A DNA stretch of 51,198 nucleotides from Siccirubricoccus deserti (GCF_014283215.1 NZ_JACOMF010000038.1:1-51198), one strand, 5' to 3'; counted from the first letter of the stretch, positions 1-8,575 are shown. Program-made: numbers and translations. The notes: generated by a model not told the origin, from the letters alone.

Positions 1-48
1 CGCGATCGCCGACCATTGCTCATCGCTCAGCCAGAACAGTACCGACAT
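1..48 (-). CDS. IS5-family transposase, N-terminal 16 residues (runs off the left edge)
   Basis: Reading leftward from the ATG at 48-46 gives MSVLFWLSDEQWSAIA. The (F/Y)WLSDEQW opening is typical of the DDE transposases of IS5-family elements that are common in Acetobacteraceae and rhizobia. Only 16 codons are in the window, so the catalytic DDE residues cannot be checked. The element sits directly behind the 3' end of the sensor kinase gene and points away from it. Confidence 0.65.
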   Translation of the reverse strand, partial: MSVLFWLSDEQWSAIA

Positions 49-124
49 GCGCAAGCCCCTGATGCCCAAGGGGCAGCGAATCACAACCGGCCGGGCCACT
101 CAAAGCGGTAATCGAGTTCCGAGC
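1..124 (-). mobile_element. End of an IS5-family insertion sequence (partial)
   Basis: The window opens inside an insertion sequence whose transposase starts at 48 and runs leftward out of the window. The 76 bases between that start and the stop codon of the histidine kinase would hold the IS leader and terminal repeat. I cannot place the exact end because the other terminus is not visible. The CTAA at 125-128 fits the YTAR-type target used by some IS5 elements, but that is only suggestive. Confidence 0.5.
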
Positions 125-2341
125 CTAAAGCTCCGGTTGGTACGAGTCAGCGCCTACGACGGCGCCGGGACGGCCCACCAGCGGCAGTTCCGCCTCGCAG
201 ACCAGCCCGGCCGCCTCCCAGCCAAGGGATATCGTCCCGCCGAGCTGGCGACGCACTGTGCCCTCCAGCACGCGCATGCCAAAGCCACGGCGGCCCGGTG
301 GCCCCGCCACCGCCGGCCCATCTGCCTCCGCCCAGCGTAGCCGCAGAGTCCCGCTGGCCGGGACGAGGGTCCAGGACACCGAGACGCGACCCTCCGGCAC
401 CGAAAGCGCGCCATGCTTCACGGCGTTCATCGCTAACTCATGCAGCGCCATAGCGATAGGCTGCGCCGCACCGGCCGGCACCTTCACGGGCAGGCCATCC
501 AGTTCCGCGCGTTGTCCGACGATGAAGATCGCGAGTTCGCCCTGCACCAGCGCGCGCATGTCGACCCCGCTCCAGCGGTCCTCGGCCAGTAGGGTTTGGG
601 CTTGGGCCAGCGCCCTCACGCGCCCCTCCACTGCCCGGGCATATGCAGCGGCGTCATTCCTGGGTGTCAGCCGCAGCATCGCCTGCACCACGGCGAGCAC
701 GTTCTTGGCGCGGTGGTCCACCTCGCGCGCGAGGAGCGCCTGCCGTTCTTCGGCTGCCTTCCGCTCGGTCACGTCAGTAAGGACGGCGAGGAAGCGGCGG
801 CGCCCCGCCTGCTGGAAATGGCGGCCATGGACCTCCACCCAGCGCTCAGCATGGTCGGAGGCGCGCCGGATCCGGTGGGTCAGGCCGAAGGTACCGCCTT
901 CCCGCAGCGTGCGCTCGTGCTCCGCCGCAATTGCCGCGAGGCTGTCTGGGTGCATCAGGCTGACGAAGACGGTGCGCAAGGCCCGGCCGTCGGGCGGGGC
1001 AGGTAGGCCGTAGATCTCGAAGATGCGGGGTGTGCCGATGCCTTCCTCGCCTTCCAGGTCCACGTCCCAGATGCCGAGGCCGACTGCTTCCGTAGCAAGG
1101 CGCAACCGCGCCTCGCTTTCGCGCAAGGCAGCCTCGGTCTGCTTGCGGGCGGTGGTGTCGATCGCTTGGATGACAAAGAACCGCACGGCCCGGTCTGCGC
1201 CTCTGACCGCCGTGACGGCCGCGTCGGCAGTGCAGATCTCCCCACCGGCTGCTTGGTACAGGTCTTCGGACAACACGGGCCCTTCGGTCCGGGCGGCTTC
1301 GGCGAGACGGCCGGGCCAGGCCTGACGCACTGCGGGGATATCGGCCCAGAATGGCGTGTCCCAGAAAAGCCGCCCGATAACCTGCTCCCGGGTCAGGCCA
1401 GTGATGCGCAGCGGCAATTCGTTGATCTCAAGCGTAACGCCCTCGGGGGAGAGGACCGCCATGAATTGGAACTGCTGGTCGAAGACGCCGCGGAAGCGCT
1501 CTTCACTCGCCCGCAGCGCTTGTTCGGCGGCGTAGCGCGCGGTCTCGTCGCGCAGCGTGAGCACGGCGCCGACCTGCTTGCCTTCGGCGGTCAGCAGCGG
1601 CCGAGTGCTGCCCTGGGCGAGCACCTCTGAACCGTCAGGGCGGCGGATACGCCAGCGCGCTTCTGTCACCGTCTCGCCGCACAGCACGGCACGGGTGAGC
1701 GGCAGGTCTGCCGGGGGATAGGGACGGCCGTCCTCGGTCAGCAGATGGAAGGTTTCGCTGTAGGCGTCAGGCAAAACATCCAGCCGCACCGTACCGTGGA
1801 TCCGGGCCGCGGCGTCGTTCACGAAAGTAATGCGCCCGGTCGCATCGGCGACGATCACTCCCTCGGCGACCTGCCCAAGGACGGCGGCGTGTGCGGCTAT
1901 TTGGCCCCCAACCTCGCCCCGAAGATACTCCCTCTGCGCCGCTGGCATGCGCTGGCCCTCGTTCAGGGTCGCGCTGGTCTGGAGAGTATCGGTTCGCCTA
2001 TTTAGTTTGTCAGCGAGACCGGGGTGAGTGGGAATGTGATCAAGGCCCGCGCCCAGGACATGCTTGGCATGAGCCAAGTCAAACTCCTGCTGAAGGTTGA
2101 GCCAATAGAAGGCTCCGGTGCCGCAGAAGCGTCCAAGGCGTATAGCCATTTCAGGCGTGACACTGGCTGTAGCAGAGAGCAGGCGGTGGAGCGCCTGCCG
2201 CGTCACCCCGAGCTCACGTGAAGCACGGGCAATAGAAAAACCGGACGCGGCAAGCACATGCTCTCGCAACACTGAGCCTGGGTGGGGAGGCGCTGCCTGC
2301 TGCGCTACCGCCAGGGCCGGTTTTCCCCTATCTACGCTCAA
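125..2341 (-). CDS. HigA-like HTH / triple PAS / HWE-family sensor histidine kinase fusion
   Basis: This 738-residue soluble sensor kinase would autophosphorylate on His and pass phosphate to an unseen response regulator. Residues about 17-98 read like a complete HigA/VapI antidote XRE domain (HPGSVLREHVL, LGVTRQALHRLL, TPEMAIRLGRF, FYWLNLQ). Three PAS domains follow at about 146-268, 275-400 and 405-530. The HWE kinase core carries VDHRAKN (His543), the N box HELAMNAVKHG (from 634) and the WAE motif (670-672) that defines HWE kinases. No transmembrane segment is apparent. An HTH antidote domain at the N-terminus of a kinase is unusual and suggests a DNA-bound sensor, which is inference. No HigB-type toxin gene is adjacent. 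The last residues lie against an insertion sequence and could be altered by it. Confidence 0.88.
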   Translation of the reverse strand: MSVDRGKPALAVAQQAAPPHPGSVLREHVLAASGFSIARASRELGVTRQALHRLLSATASVTPEMAIRLGRFCGTGAFYWLNLQQEFDLAHAKHVLGAGLDHIPTHPGLADKLNRRTDTLQTSATLNEGQRMPAAQREYLRGEVGGQIAAHAAVLGQVAEGVIVADATGRITFVNDAAARIHGTVRLDVLPDAYSETFHLLTEDGRPYPPADLPLTRAVLCGETVTEARWRIRRPDGSEVLAQGSTRPLLTAEGKQVGAVLTLRDETARYAAEQALRASEERFRGVFDQQFQFMAVLSPEGVTLEINELPLRITGLTREQVIGRLFWDTPFWADIPAVRQAWPGRLAEAARTEGPVLSEDLYQAAGGEICTADAAVTAVRGADRAVRFFVIQAIDTTARKQTEAALRESEARLRLATEAVGLGIWDVDLEGEEGIGTPRIFEIYGLPAPPDGRALRTVFVSLMHPDSLAAIAAEHERTLREGGTFGLTHRIRRASDHAERWVEVHGRHFQQAGRRRFLAVLTDVTERKAAEERQALLAREVDHRAKNVLAVVQAMLRLTPRNDAAAYARAVEGRVRALAQAQTLLAEDRWSGVDMRALVQGELAIFIVGQRAELDGLPVKVPAGAAQPIAMALHELAMNAVKHGALSVPEGRVSVSWTLVPASGTLRLRWAEADGPAVAGPPGRRGFGMRVLEGTVRRQLGGTISLGWEAAGLVCEAELPLVGRPGAVVGADSYQPEL

Positions 2342-2342
2342 G

Positions 2343-2640
2343 TTTTCCCTCCGGCCTCATCGAGGGCGTACATGGCCCGCCCTCCGAGTGTAACTCACCA
2401 CCCGCGTTCTCGGCCCAGGCCATCGAGTTCGCTTTGAGAACCCCGCAGCGCATGGTGCTGATTAATGGGAAACGCTTGGCAGATCTAATGGTTGAGGATG
2501 GTCTCAGGGTACGATCCAGCCGGAAGATTGAATTCAACACCTCTACGAGAATTTCTTCTCAGAGGAATGACCTGCCTGACTGGCGTACCGAAGTGTTCGC
2601 TCTCAAAGTACGGATTTCGGGCAAGTGGGGTTCGAACTAG
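2343..2640 (+). pseudogene. Decayed C-terminus of an Mrr-type restriction endonuclease
   Basis: From 2407 the frame reads FSAQAIEFA, then MVLINGKRLADLMVEDGL and a tail ending at a TAG at 2638-2640. This matches the end of Mrr-family type IV restriction endonucleases (FS..A.E(Y/F)A, then (I/V)VLIDG..LA.LM...GV). Further upstream, from 2343, F-SGL-EG recalls the family's F(S/A)G(A/S)L.G segment, but the GVFITT strand between them is scrambled and seems to need frame changes. The N-terminal DNA-binding and catalytic D...ExK parts are absent. Only about 75 recognisable residues remain of roughly 300, so this is a relic. GC content is lower than in neighbouring genes, as expected of an acquired restriction gene. 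Confidence 0.6.
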
Positions 2641-2947
<307 letters not shown>

Positions 2948-2959
2948 GGGGCGGGCGCT

Positions 2960-2988
2960 CGTATAGTAGAGAAGCCGCGGCCTGACAA
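2960..2988 (-). promoter_or_regulatory. Sigma-70-type promoter of tRNA-Ser
   Basis: On the minus strand TTGTCA (2988-2983) and TATACG (2965-2960) are separated by exactly 17 bases and lie about 12 bases upstream of the tRNA 5' end. Spacing and position fit a strong stable-RNA promoter. Confidence 0.6.
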
Positions 2989-3087
2989 CGCGTCTTCCGC
3001 GCCCCTTGGCAATCGCCTGAAACGCCGGCGAATTCCCGGCGGACCCGGAACGTAAACCCCGGCGGTCTCTCCCAGGGGGCCGCTCCC

Positions 3088-4641
3088 CTACCCCGCCGCC
3101 CGTCGCATGCGGCGGGCCAGCAGCGCCAGCAGGATCGCGATGCCCGAAGCCGCGGTGTAGAGGCCGAACGCATTCACATAGCCGATCATCGCCGCCTGCC
3201 GGTCGATTTCCTTGCCCAGCCGGGCCAGGCCCTGCAACGTCCCGGTGGTCCACCCCCCCATCAGCCCAGGCACCGAGAGCAACTCGTTGTAGGGCGTGAT
3301 CATCTCCGTCATCCGGCTGTAGTTCATCGCCGTGGAACGCACGATCTCGGCGACGCTCAGCGAGATGAACAGGCTCGATCCGATGTTCCGCAACAGGTGG
3401 AACAGCGCCATCGCTTCCGCCAGATTGCGGCTGTCCAGGGTGGCGAAGGCCATGACGGTCAGCGGCACCCAGATGATGCCGACGCCTATCCCCTGCAGCG
3501 CCGCATTCATCAGCAGCACATCGACATTGACATTCAGGTCCAGGCTCATCAGCCACATCCCGGACAGCACCAGCAGCCCGAAGCCAAGCGTCAGGCCGAT
3601 CCGCGGGTCCCAGCGGCCGATCAGCAAGGTGCAGACGAAGCCGATGGTGCCGCCGATGCCGCGATAGCCGACGATCAGCCCGATGATGCTGTCGGGGTAG
3701 CCGGCATGCTGCTGAAGCAGCGATGGCAGCAGCACGATTGGGGTAAAATTCACCATCCCGTAGATGAACACCAGCAGCAGGCCGAGCGCGTAATTGCGGT
3801 CCAACAGCAACCGCAGGTTCAGGAATGGCCGACTCGCCGTCAGGCTGTGGGCGAGGAACAGGTAGAAGGCCAGCGCCGCGATGCAGGTCTCCAGGATGAT
3901 CTCGGGTGCCTCATACCAATCCAGCCGCTGGCCGCGCGATAACACCAGCTGCACGCTGGCGATGGCGGTCGACAACGCAAGGAAGCCGATCCAGTCGAGC
4001 GGCACCTTTGTGCCCGGCTGGTCCGACGGCAGGGCCAGGCGCAGGCCGATCGTCGCCAGCGCCCCGGCGGGGACGATCATGTAGAAGGCCCAGCGCCAGT
4101 TATAGGTCTCCGCCAGCACGCCGCCGAGCGCCGGGCCAATCACCGGGCCCAGCACCACCGTCATCCCGAAGATCGAGCTGACCAGCCCAGCCCGCCGGCG
4201 CGGGAAGCTGTCCAGCACCGTGGCATTGGCCAGCGGCACCACCGGCGCGCCGGCGCCGCCCTGGACGATGCGCCACAGCACGATCGTCTCCAGCGACTCC
4301 GCCTGGCCACACAGGTAGGTGGCGATGGTGAAGGTGGCCACGCTCCAGACCATCACCCGCCGTCGCCCGAAGCGGGCGACCAGCCAGCCGGTCATCGGCG
4401 TGACGATCGCCGTCGCCAGGATGTTGAAGGTGGTGGTCCAGGCAATCTCGTCCGCCGTTGCCGCGAAGCTGCCCTGCATCTGCGGCAGCAGGGTGGAGGC
4501 GACCAGCAGGGTGGTGGCGTAGAGCGTGGAAGCCAGCACCACCGCCGCCATGATCAGAAGGCGGCGGTACAACGGCAGATCGAGGATCGCCGAGGCTTCA
4601 GCCATCGGCTCGGGCATCGGGCGCCGCCGCGGGAACCGCAC
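3088..4641 (-). CDS. emrB: DHA2-family multidrug efflux permease, EmrB-like
   Basis: This 517-residue inner-membrane proton antiporter of the major facilitator superfamily has about 14 predicted helices. Motif A is seen as GWLVARFGRRR near residue 85, and the antiporter motif C as GPVIGPALGGVL near residue 165. Length and pattern match EmrB/QacA drug exporters, which work with a periplasmic adaptor (EmrA) and an outer-membrane channel. The matching adaptor and a MarR regulator lie divergently at 4767-6358, so the locus behaves as a split emr system. The GTG at 4641 is the longest start; ATG at 4617 or 4605 is also possible because no strong ribosome site decides. No TolC-like channel gene is in the window. 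Confidence 0.9.
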   Translation of the reverse strand: MRFPRRRPMPEPMAEASAILDLPLYRRLLIMAAVVLASTLYATTLLVASTLLPQMQGSFAATADEIAWTTTFNILATAIVTPMTGWLVARFGRRRVMVWSVATFTIATYLCGQAESLETIVLWRIVQGGAGAPVVPLANATVLDSFPRRRAGLVSSIFGMTVVLGPVIGPALGGVLAETYNWRWAFYMIVPAGALATIGLRLALPSDQPGTKVPLDWIGFLALSTAIASVQLVLSRGQRLDWYEAPEIILETCIAALAFYLFLAHSLTASRPFLNLRLLLDRNYALGLLLVFIYGMVNFTPIVLLPSLLQQHAGYPDSIIGLIVGYRGIGGTIGFVCTLLIGRWDPRIGLTLGFGLLVLSGMWLMSLDLNVNVDVLLMNAALQGIGVGIIWVPLTVMAFATLDSRNLAEAMALFHLLRNIGSSLFISLSVAEIVRSTAMNYSRMTEMITPYNELLSVPGLMGGWTTGTLQGLARLGKEIDRQAAMIGYVNAFGLYTAASGIAILLALLARRMRRAAG

Positions 4642-4660
4642 GCATCGGGCAATGACAGCC

Positions 4661-4700
4661 TTGACGAAATTGGCTGATGCAATGGTAACCTAGGCAACGG
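4661..4700 (+). promoter_or_regulatory. Candidate marR-emrA promoter with paired GCAAYGG repeats
   Basis: In the 125-base divergent gap, TTGACG (4661-4666) could serve as a -35 box for the rightward genes, with a weak -10 around 4686-4691. Direct repeats GCAATGG (4679-4685) and GCAACGG (4694-4700) are centred 15 bases apart over that -10 region. ATTGGC and GCCAAT also flank them as an inverted pair. Autorepression by the adjacent MarR protein would explain this arrangement, but no operator sequence is known here. Confidence 0.3.
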
Positions 4701-4766
4701 TTCGCTGCCAATCCATCCTCGGATGGGTCCGGTCAGGCAGCCGCCCTCCTCTCCGCAAGGCGCCCC

Positions 4767-5255
4767 GTGCCCCCTGAAGATGGCCGCCGCTACATCGGAT
4801 TCCTGATCGCCGACGTGGCACGAATGATGCGCTCGGCCTTCGACCGGCGGGTCCGCCGCATCGGCCTCACGCGCTCGCAATGGCTCGTGTTGAGCCTGCT
4901 GCACCGCCGCCCCGGCGTCAGCCAGTCCGAATTGGCGGAAATGCTCGAGGTCGAGCGCGCCACCGCCGGCCGGATGATCGACCGGCTGGAACGCAAGCAC
5001 TGGCTGGTCCGCCGGCCGGACCGCGAGGACCGCCGCATCAACCGGCTCTACCTGACCGAGGACGCCAAAGGGGTGCAGGCGGAGATGGGCCGGATCGCCG
5101 CCGAGTTGCTCGACGATGCCATGGCCTCCCTCGCCGAGGGCGAGCGCGAGGCGCTGGCCGAGATGATGGAGCGGATGAAGGCCCAGCTTCAATCCATGGG
5201 CCAGCGCCGCGCGGCGCTGGCCGAGGCCGGTTCGCAGCCGGGCGTCGCGCCATGA
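4767..5255 (+). CDS. MarR-family transcriptional regulator
   Basis: A 162-residue winged-helix regulator. The core has LTRSQWLVLSLLHRRPG (about 32-48), then the recognition-helix region SQSELAEMLEVERATAGRMI and the wing LVRRPDREDRRINRLYLT, which carries the DR.D.R signature of MarR proteins. Such proteins usually repress an adjacent efflux operon and release DNA when they bind a phenolic or drug ligand. It starts with GTG, and its stop overlaps the ATG of the adaptor gene (ATGA at 5252-5255), so the two are translationally coupled. It probably controls both emrA and the divergent emrB. Confidence 0.92.
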   Translation: MPPEDGRRYIGFLIADVARMMRSAFDRRVRRIGLTRSQWLVLSLLHRRPGVSQSELAEMLEVERATAGRMIDRLERKHWLVRRPDREDRRINRLYLTEDAKGVQAEMGRIAAELLDDAMASLAEGEREALAEMMERMKAQLQSMGQRRAALAEAGSQPGVAP

Positions 5256-6358
5256 CCCAGGCCCGCCGGGTGCTGCTGCGGCTGGCGTTGCTGGTCGGCG
5301 TGCCGCTGGTCGTCGTGGCAGGCGGGCTGCTGGTCTGGCTCACAGGCGGCCGCTACATCACCACCGATAACGCCTATGTCCGGGCCGACATCGTCCAGAT
5401 CGCGCCGGAGATCTCCGGCCGGGTGGCCGAGGTGGCGATTCGCGACCACGCGCAGGTCGCGACAGGCGCCCTCCTGTTCCGCATCGACCCTGAGCCCTAC
5501 CGCCTGGCTCTGGCCAAGGCGGAGGCGGAACTCGACACCGCACGCACCGCGGTGGAGACCGCCCGCGCCACCTACCACGAAACCCTGAGCGAGCTTGGCG
5601 AGCTAGAAAGCCGGGCCGACTACCTCAGCCGCCAGGCCCGCCGGCAGCAGGAGCTGGCGTCCCGCGGGGTCGCCCCGGCCACCCGCATGGAGGAGACCCA
5701 GAACGACGCCCAGGTGGCGCGGGAACGGATCAACGTCGTCCGCCAGCGCCTCACCCGGCTGCTCACCACCCTGAAGGGCGACCCCGAACTCCCGGTCGAC
5801 GAACACCCGAGCGTGCGCGAGCGGATGGCCGAGCGCGACCGGGCGGCGCTCGACCTGGCGCGCACCACCATCAACGCGCCGATCGGCGGCACCATCGTGA
5901 ACATGCGGCTGCAGCGGGGCGAGCAGGTGCGGGCGGCAACGCCGGTCTTTGCCCTGGTTTCGGAGCGCCGGCCCTGGGTGGAAGCGAATCTGAAGGAGAC
6001 CACCCTGACCAATGTGGCGATCGGCCAGCAGGTGCGGGTCGTGCTCGACATCTATCCGGACGTCACCTGGACCGGCGTAGTGGAGAGCATCAGCCCCGCC
6101 ACCGGCGCCGAATTCGCCATCCTGCCGCCGCAGAACGCCTCGGGGAATTGGGTGAAGGTGGTGCAGCGCCTACCGGTGCGCATCCGGCTGGAGCCGCATG
6201 CTGGCGAACCGCCACTGCGCGCCGGCACCACCACCACTGTTGCCATCGACACCGGCCGGCAACGCCGCTTCGAGGATGTGGTCACCGGCTTCGCCAATCT
6301 GTTCCGCGACAACGCCCGGGCCGCCAATGGCCCGGGCCCCACCGCGCTGGCGCGGTAG
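5252..6358 (+). CDS. emrA: HlyD/EmrA-type periplasmic adaptor (membrane fusion protein)
   Basis: This 368-residue adaptor links the inner-membrane exporter to an outer-membrane channel. A single N-terminal anchor covers about residues 8-30, followed by the first half of the lipoyl domain (TTDNAYVRADIVQIAPEISG), a long coiled-coil hairpin (about 85-205), the second lipoyl half (INAPIGGTIVNMRLQRGEQV) and a beta-barrel domain. The TTDNAYV string is typical of EmrA/VceA proteins that pair with DHA2 permeases. The ATG at 5252 is chosen because it overlaps the marR stop and begins just before the anchor. A longer in-frame extension runs back inside marR and is not coding. Confidence 0.93.
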   Translation: MTQARRVLLRLALLVGVPLVVVAGGLLVWLTGGRYITTDNAYVRADIVQIAPEISGRVAEVAIRDHAQVATGALLFRIDPEPYRLALAKAEAELDTARTAVETARATYHETLSELGELESRADYLSRQARRQQELASRGVAPATRMEETQNDAQVARERINVVRQRLTRLLTTLKGDPELPVDEHPSVRERMAERDRAALDLARTTINAPIGGTIVNMRLQRGEQVRAATPVFALVSERRPWVEANLKETTLTNVAIGQQVRVVLDIYPDVTWTGVVESISPATGAEFAILPPQNASGNWVKVVQRLPVRIRLEPHAGEPPLRAGTTTTVAIDTGRQRRFEDVVTGFANLFRDNARAANGPGPTALAR

Positions 6359-6360
6359 CC

Positions 6361-6397
6361 GGGGCCTTCGCGCCCCTCCGAGATCCGCTCTATTCGG
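6361..6397. repeat. Copy 1 of a 37-base element at gene ends, terminator-like
   Basis: This element lies between convergent emrA and the Bug gene and includes the Bug stop codon. It matches 41276-41312 at 31 of 37 positions. The GGGGC...GCCCC part (6361-6376) can form a small hairpin and probably terminates transcription from both sides. Confidence 0.5.
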
Positions 6398-7385
6398 CGG
6401 TCGCGCCCGAACGCTGCACCAGTTCGCCCCAGCGGTGCTGCTCGCGGCGGATGAACTCCGCGAATTGCGCGGGGCTGTCGCTTGCCACCGCCATGGTCGC
6501 CGCGGCGGCGAAGCGCCGGCCGATATCGGTATTGCGCAGCACCGTCGCCAGCGCGTGGTGCCAGCGCTGGATGATCTCCGCCGGCGTCGCCGCCGGCGCC
6601 ACCAGCCCCTGCCAGGAGCTGGCGACGAAGGCCGGGTAGCCGCTCTCGGCCATGGTCGGCACGTCCGGCATACCCGGAGTGCGGCTGGCCGTGGTCACCG
6701 CCAGCGCCTTCAGCCGCCCCGCCTGCACCTGCCCGACGGCGGAGGAGAGCGTGACGAACAGCCCGTGCACGTCGCCAGCGACGCAGGCCGTGACCGCCGG
6801 CCCGGCACCGCCCGGATAGGGCACATGCACCATGTCGAGCCCACCGCCGAGTTCACGTAGCAGCTCCATCTCCAGCCGGTTCAGGCTGCCGGCGCCGGGC
6901 GAGCCGTAGTTGATCTTGCCCGGATTGGCCCGCGCATAGGCCACCAGCTCGGCCACCGTGTTGAAGGGCGCCGAGGGGTGCGCCACCAGCGCGTCCGGCG
7001 TCTCCGACACCAGCGACACCGCGGCGAAGTCCACGCTCGGCCGTACCCGGATGGTGCGGGCGAAGATCGCCGGGTTGACCGCCAGCGTCCCGACGTTGCC
7101 GAGGAACAGCGTGTAGCCATCCGCCGCGGCCCGCGCCGCCGCCTCCATGCCCACATTGCCGGCTGCGCCAGTGCGGTTCTCGATGACGAGTGGCTGGCCG
7201 AACGCCTCGGCAAGCTGCGGCTGCAGGACGCGGGCGGCGAGGTCGGTGGCGCCCCCCGGCGCGAAGGGTACGATGATGCGGACCGGCCGGTCCGGATAGG
7301 TGCTGGCGCGGGCCGGCCGGATGGCCGTCGCGGTGGCGGCGCCGGCCAACAAGTGACGCCGTCCGGGCTTGTCGATCTGGATCAT
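6390..7385 (-). CDS. Bug/TctC-family periplasmic solute-binding protein
   Basis: A 331-residue extracytoplasmic binding protein of the tripartite tricarboxylate transporter family. The N-terminus GRRHLLAGAATATAI looks like a twin-arginine-type or Sec signal, followed by the classic start of the mature domain YPDRPVRIIVPFAPGGATD. IENRTGAAGNVG, NYGSPGAGS and HVPYPGGAGP are further family signatures; the usual HVPY(K/R)GG has become HVPYPGG. These proteins bind carboxylates or related anions. No tctA or tctB gene is nearby, which is common for this large family in Acetobacteraceae and Burkholderiales. It follows the BenE-like gene by 36 bases on the same strand and probably shares its transcript. 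Confidence 0.92.
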   Translation of the reverse strand: MIQIDKPGRRHLLAGAATATAIRPARASTYPDRPVRIIVPFAPGGATDLAARVLQPQLAEAFGQPLVIENRTGAAGNVGMEAAARAAADGYTLFLGNVGTLAVNPAIFARTIRVRPSVDFAAVSLVSETPDALVAHPSAPFNTVAELVAYARANPGKINYGSPGAGSLNRLEMELLRELGGGLDMVHVPYPGGAGPAVTACVAGDVHGLFVTLSSAVGQVQAGRLKALAVTTASRTPGMPDVPTMAESGYPAFVASSWQGLVAPAATPAEIIQRWHHALATVLRNTDIGRRFAAAATMAVASDSPAQFAEFIRREQHRWGELVQRSGATAE

Positions 7386-7421
7386 GCGATTTCCTCCCGG
7401 GTGGAGGCTACCAGACCGCGG

Positions 7422-8573
7422 TTAAGATCGCCGGTGTAACACCATCATCCCGCCCCCGGCCAATAGCCCCCAGAAGGCGCCGCTGATGCCGAAGACCGTC
7501 AGCCCCGAAGCGGTGACCAGGAAGCAGATCACCGCGGCCTCCCGCCCCTCGGGCGCCGCCAGCGCCGCCTGCAGTGCCGCGCCGAAAGCCCCCAGCAGCG
7601 CCAGCCCGGCCACCGCCTGGATCAGCACCGGCGGCGCCGCGCCGACGAAGGCCGTCGCCGTGCCGGCCAGGAGGCCGAAAGCCACATAGGCCGCCCCCGC
7701 CACCACCGCTGCCTGCCAGCGCCGGGCCGGATCGGGCTCCGCTTCCGGATTGGCGCAGAGCGCCGCGGTGATGGCGGCAAGATTCACTGCATGGCCGCCG
7801 AGCGGCGCGCCCAGCAGGGTGAAGAAGCCGGTCACGGTGAACAGCGGTCCCGGCGCCGGACGGTAGCCATTGGCGTTCAGCACCGCCATGCCGGGGATGT
7901 TCTGCGAGGCCATGGTCACCAGGAACAGCGGCAGCGCCACACCAAGGATCGCCGCCGGGCTGAACTCCGGCGCCACCCACACCGGCACCGGCCCGGCCTC
8001 GGCCGCCAGCCCGGGTGGCAGGGCGACCGTCGCGCCGATCAGCCCCATCGCCACCAGCACCGCCGCCGGCACCGCCAGCAGCCGGTTGACCCGCCCCACA
8101 GCCGCCCAGGCCAGCACGATGGCCAGACCCATCGCCGGCGCCTCCGCCACCGCCCGCACCGGCGCCAGGCAGAGGCCCAACAGCACCCCGGCCAGCATCG
8201 CATTGGCCAGCGGCGCCGGGATCGCGGCAACGCCGCGGCCGAGCGGCTTCCACAGCCCGGCCAGCATGATCAGCGCGCCGGTGACCAGGAAAGCGCCGAC
8301 CGCCGCCGGGAAGCCGCCCGCCGGCATGGCCGAGGCCGCCAGCAACGCCGCCCCCGGCGTAGACCAGGCGACGCTGATCGGCATCCGCCGCCACAGGCTG
8401 AGGGCGATGCCGCAGACCCCCATGGCGATCGACAGCGCCATCAGCCCGGAGGCCGCCTGGGCCGGGCTTGCCCCCATCGCGGCCAGCCCCTGCAGCACCA
8501 CGGCGAAGGAGGAGGCGAAGCCGACGAAGCCCGCCAGCAGCCCCGCCGCGACGGCGGGCGCCGACACCGCCAT
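7422..8573 (-). CDS. benE: BenE-family benzoate/proton symporter-like membrane protein
   Basis: A 383-residue integral membrane protein with about 11-12 hydrophobic helices. The opening AAGLLAGFVGFASSFAVVLQGL, the segment ISVAWSTPGAALLA and the late GGHAVNLAAITAALCANPEA are hallmarks of BenE (InterPro benzoate transporter) proteins. Substrate is not certain, because many BenE homologues sit with other carboxylate genes. The ATG at 8573 is chosen over a longer in-frame start since it sits 2 bases after the stop of the preceding enolase-family gene (TGAGCATG) and opens a proper first helix. The gene order enolase superfamily, BenE, Bug suggests uptake plus breakdown of one organic acid. Confidence 0.88.
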   Translation of the reverse strand: MAVSAPAVAAGLLAGFVGFASSFAVVLQGLAAMGASPAQAASGLMALSIAMGVCGIALSLWRRMPISVAWSTPGAALLAASAMPAGGFPAAVGAFLVTGALIMLAGLWKPLGRGVAAIPAPLANAMLAGVLLGLCLAPVRAVAEAPAMGLAIVLAWAAVGRVNRLLAVPAAVLVAMGLIGATVALPPGLAAEAGPVPVWVAPEFSPAAILGVALPLFLVTMASQNIPGMAVLNANGYRPAPGPLFTVTGFFTLLGAPLGGHAVNLAAITAALCANPEAEPDPARRWQAAVVAGAAYVAFGLLAGTATAFVGAAPPVLIQAVAGLALLGAFGAALQAALAAPEGREAAVICFLVTASGLTVFGISGAFWGLLAGGGMMVLHRRS

Positions 8574-8575
8574 GC

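Noticed and set aside
2625-2637. GTGGGGTTCGAAC resembles the tRNA-Ser T arm at 2869-2881, as if it were an attachment-site repeat
   Set aside because: Only 13 bases with one mismatch, restricted to the universal T loop; the flanks do not match and no integrase is present.
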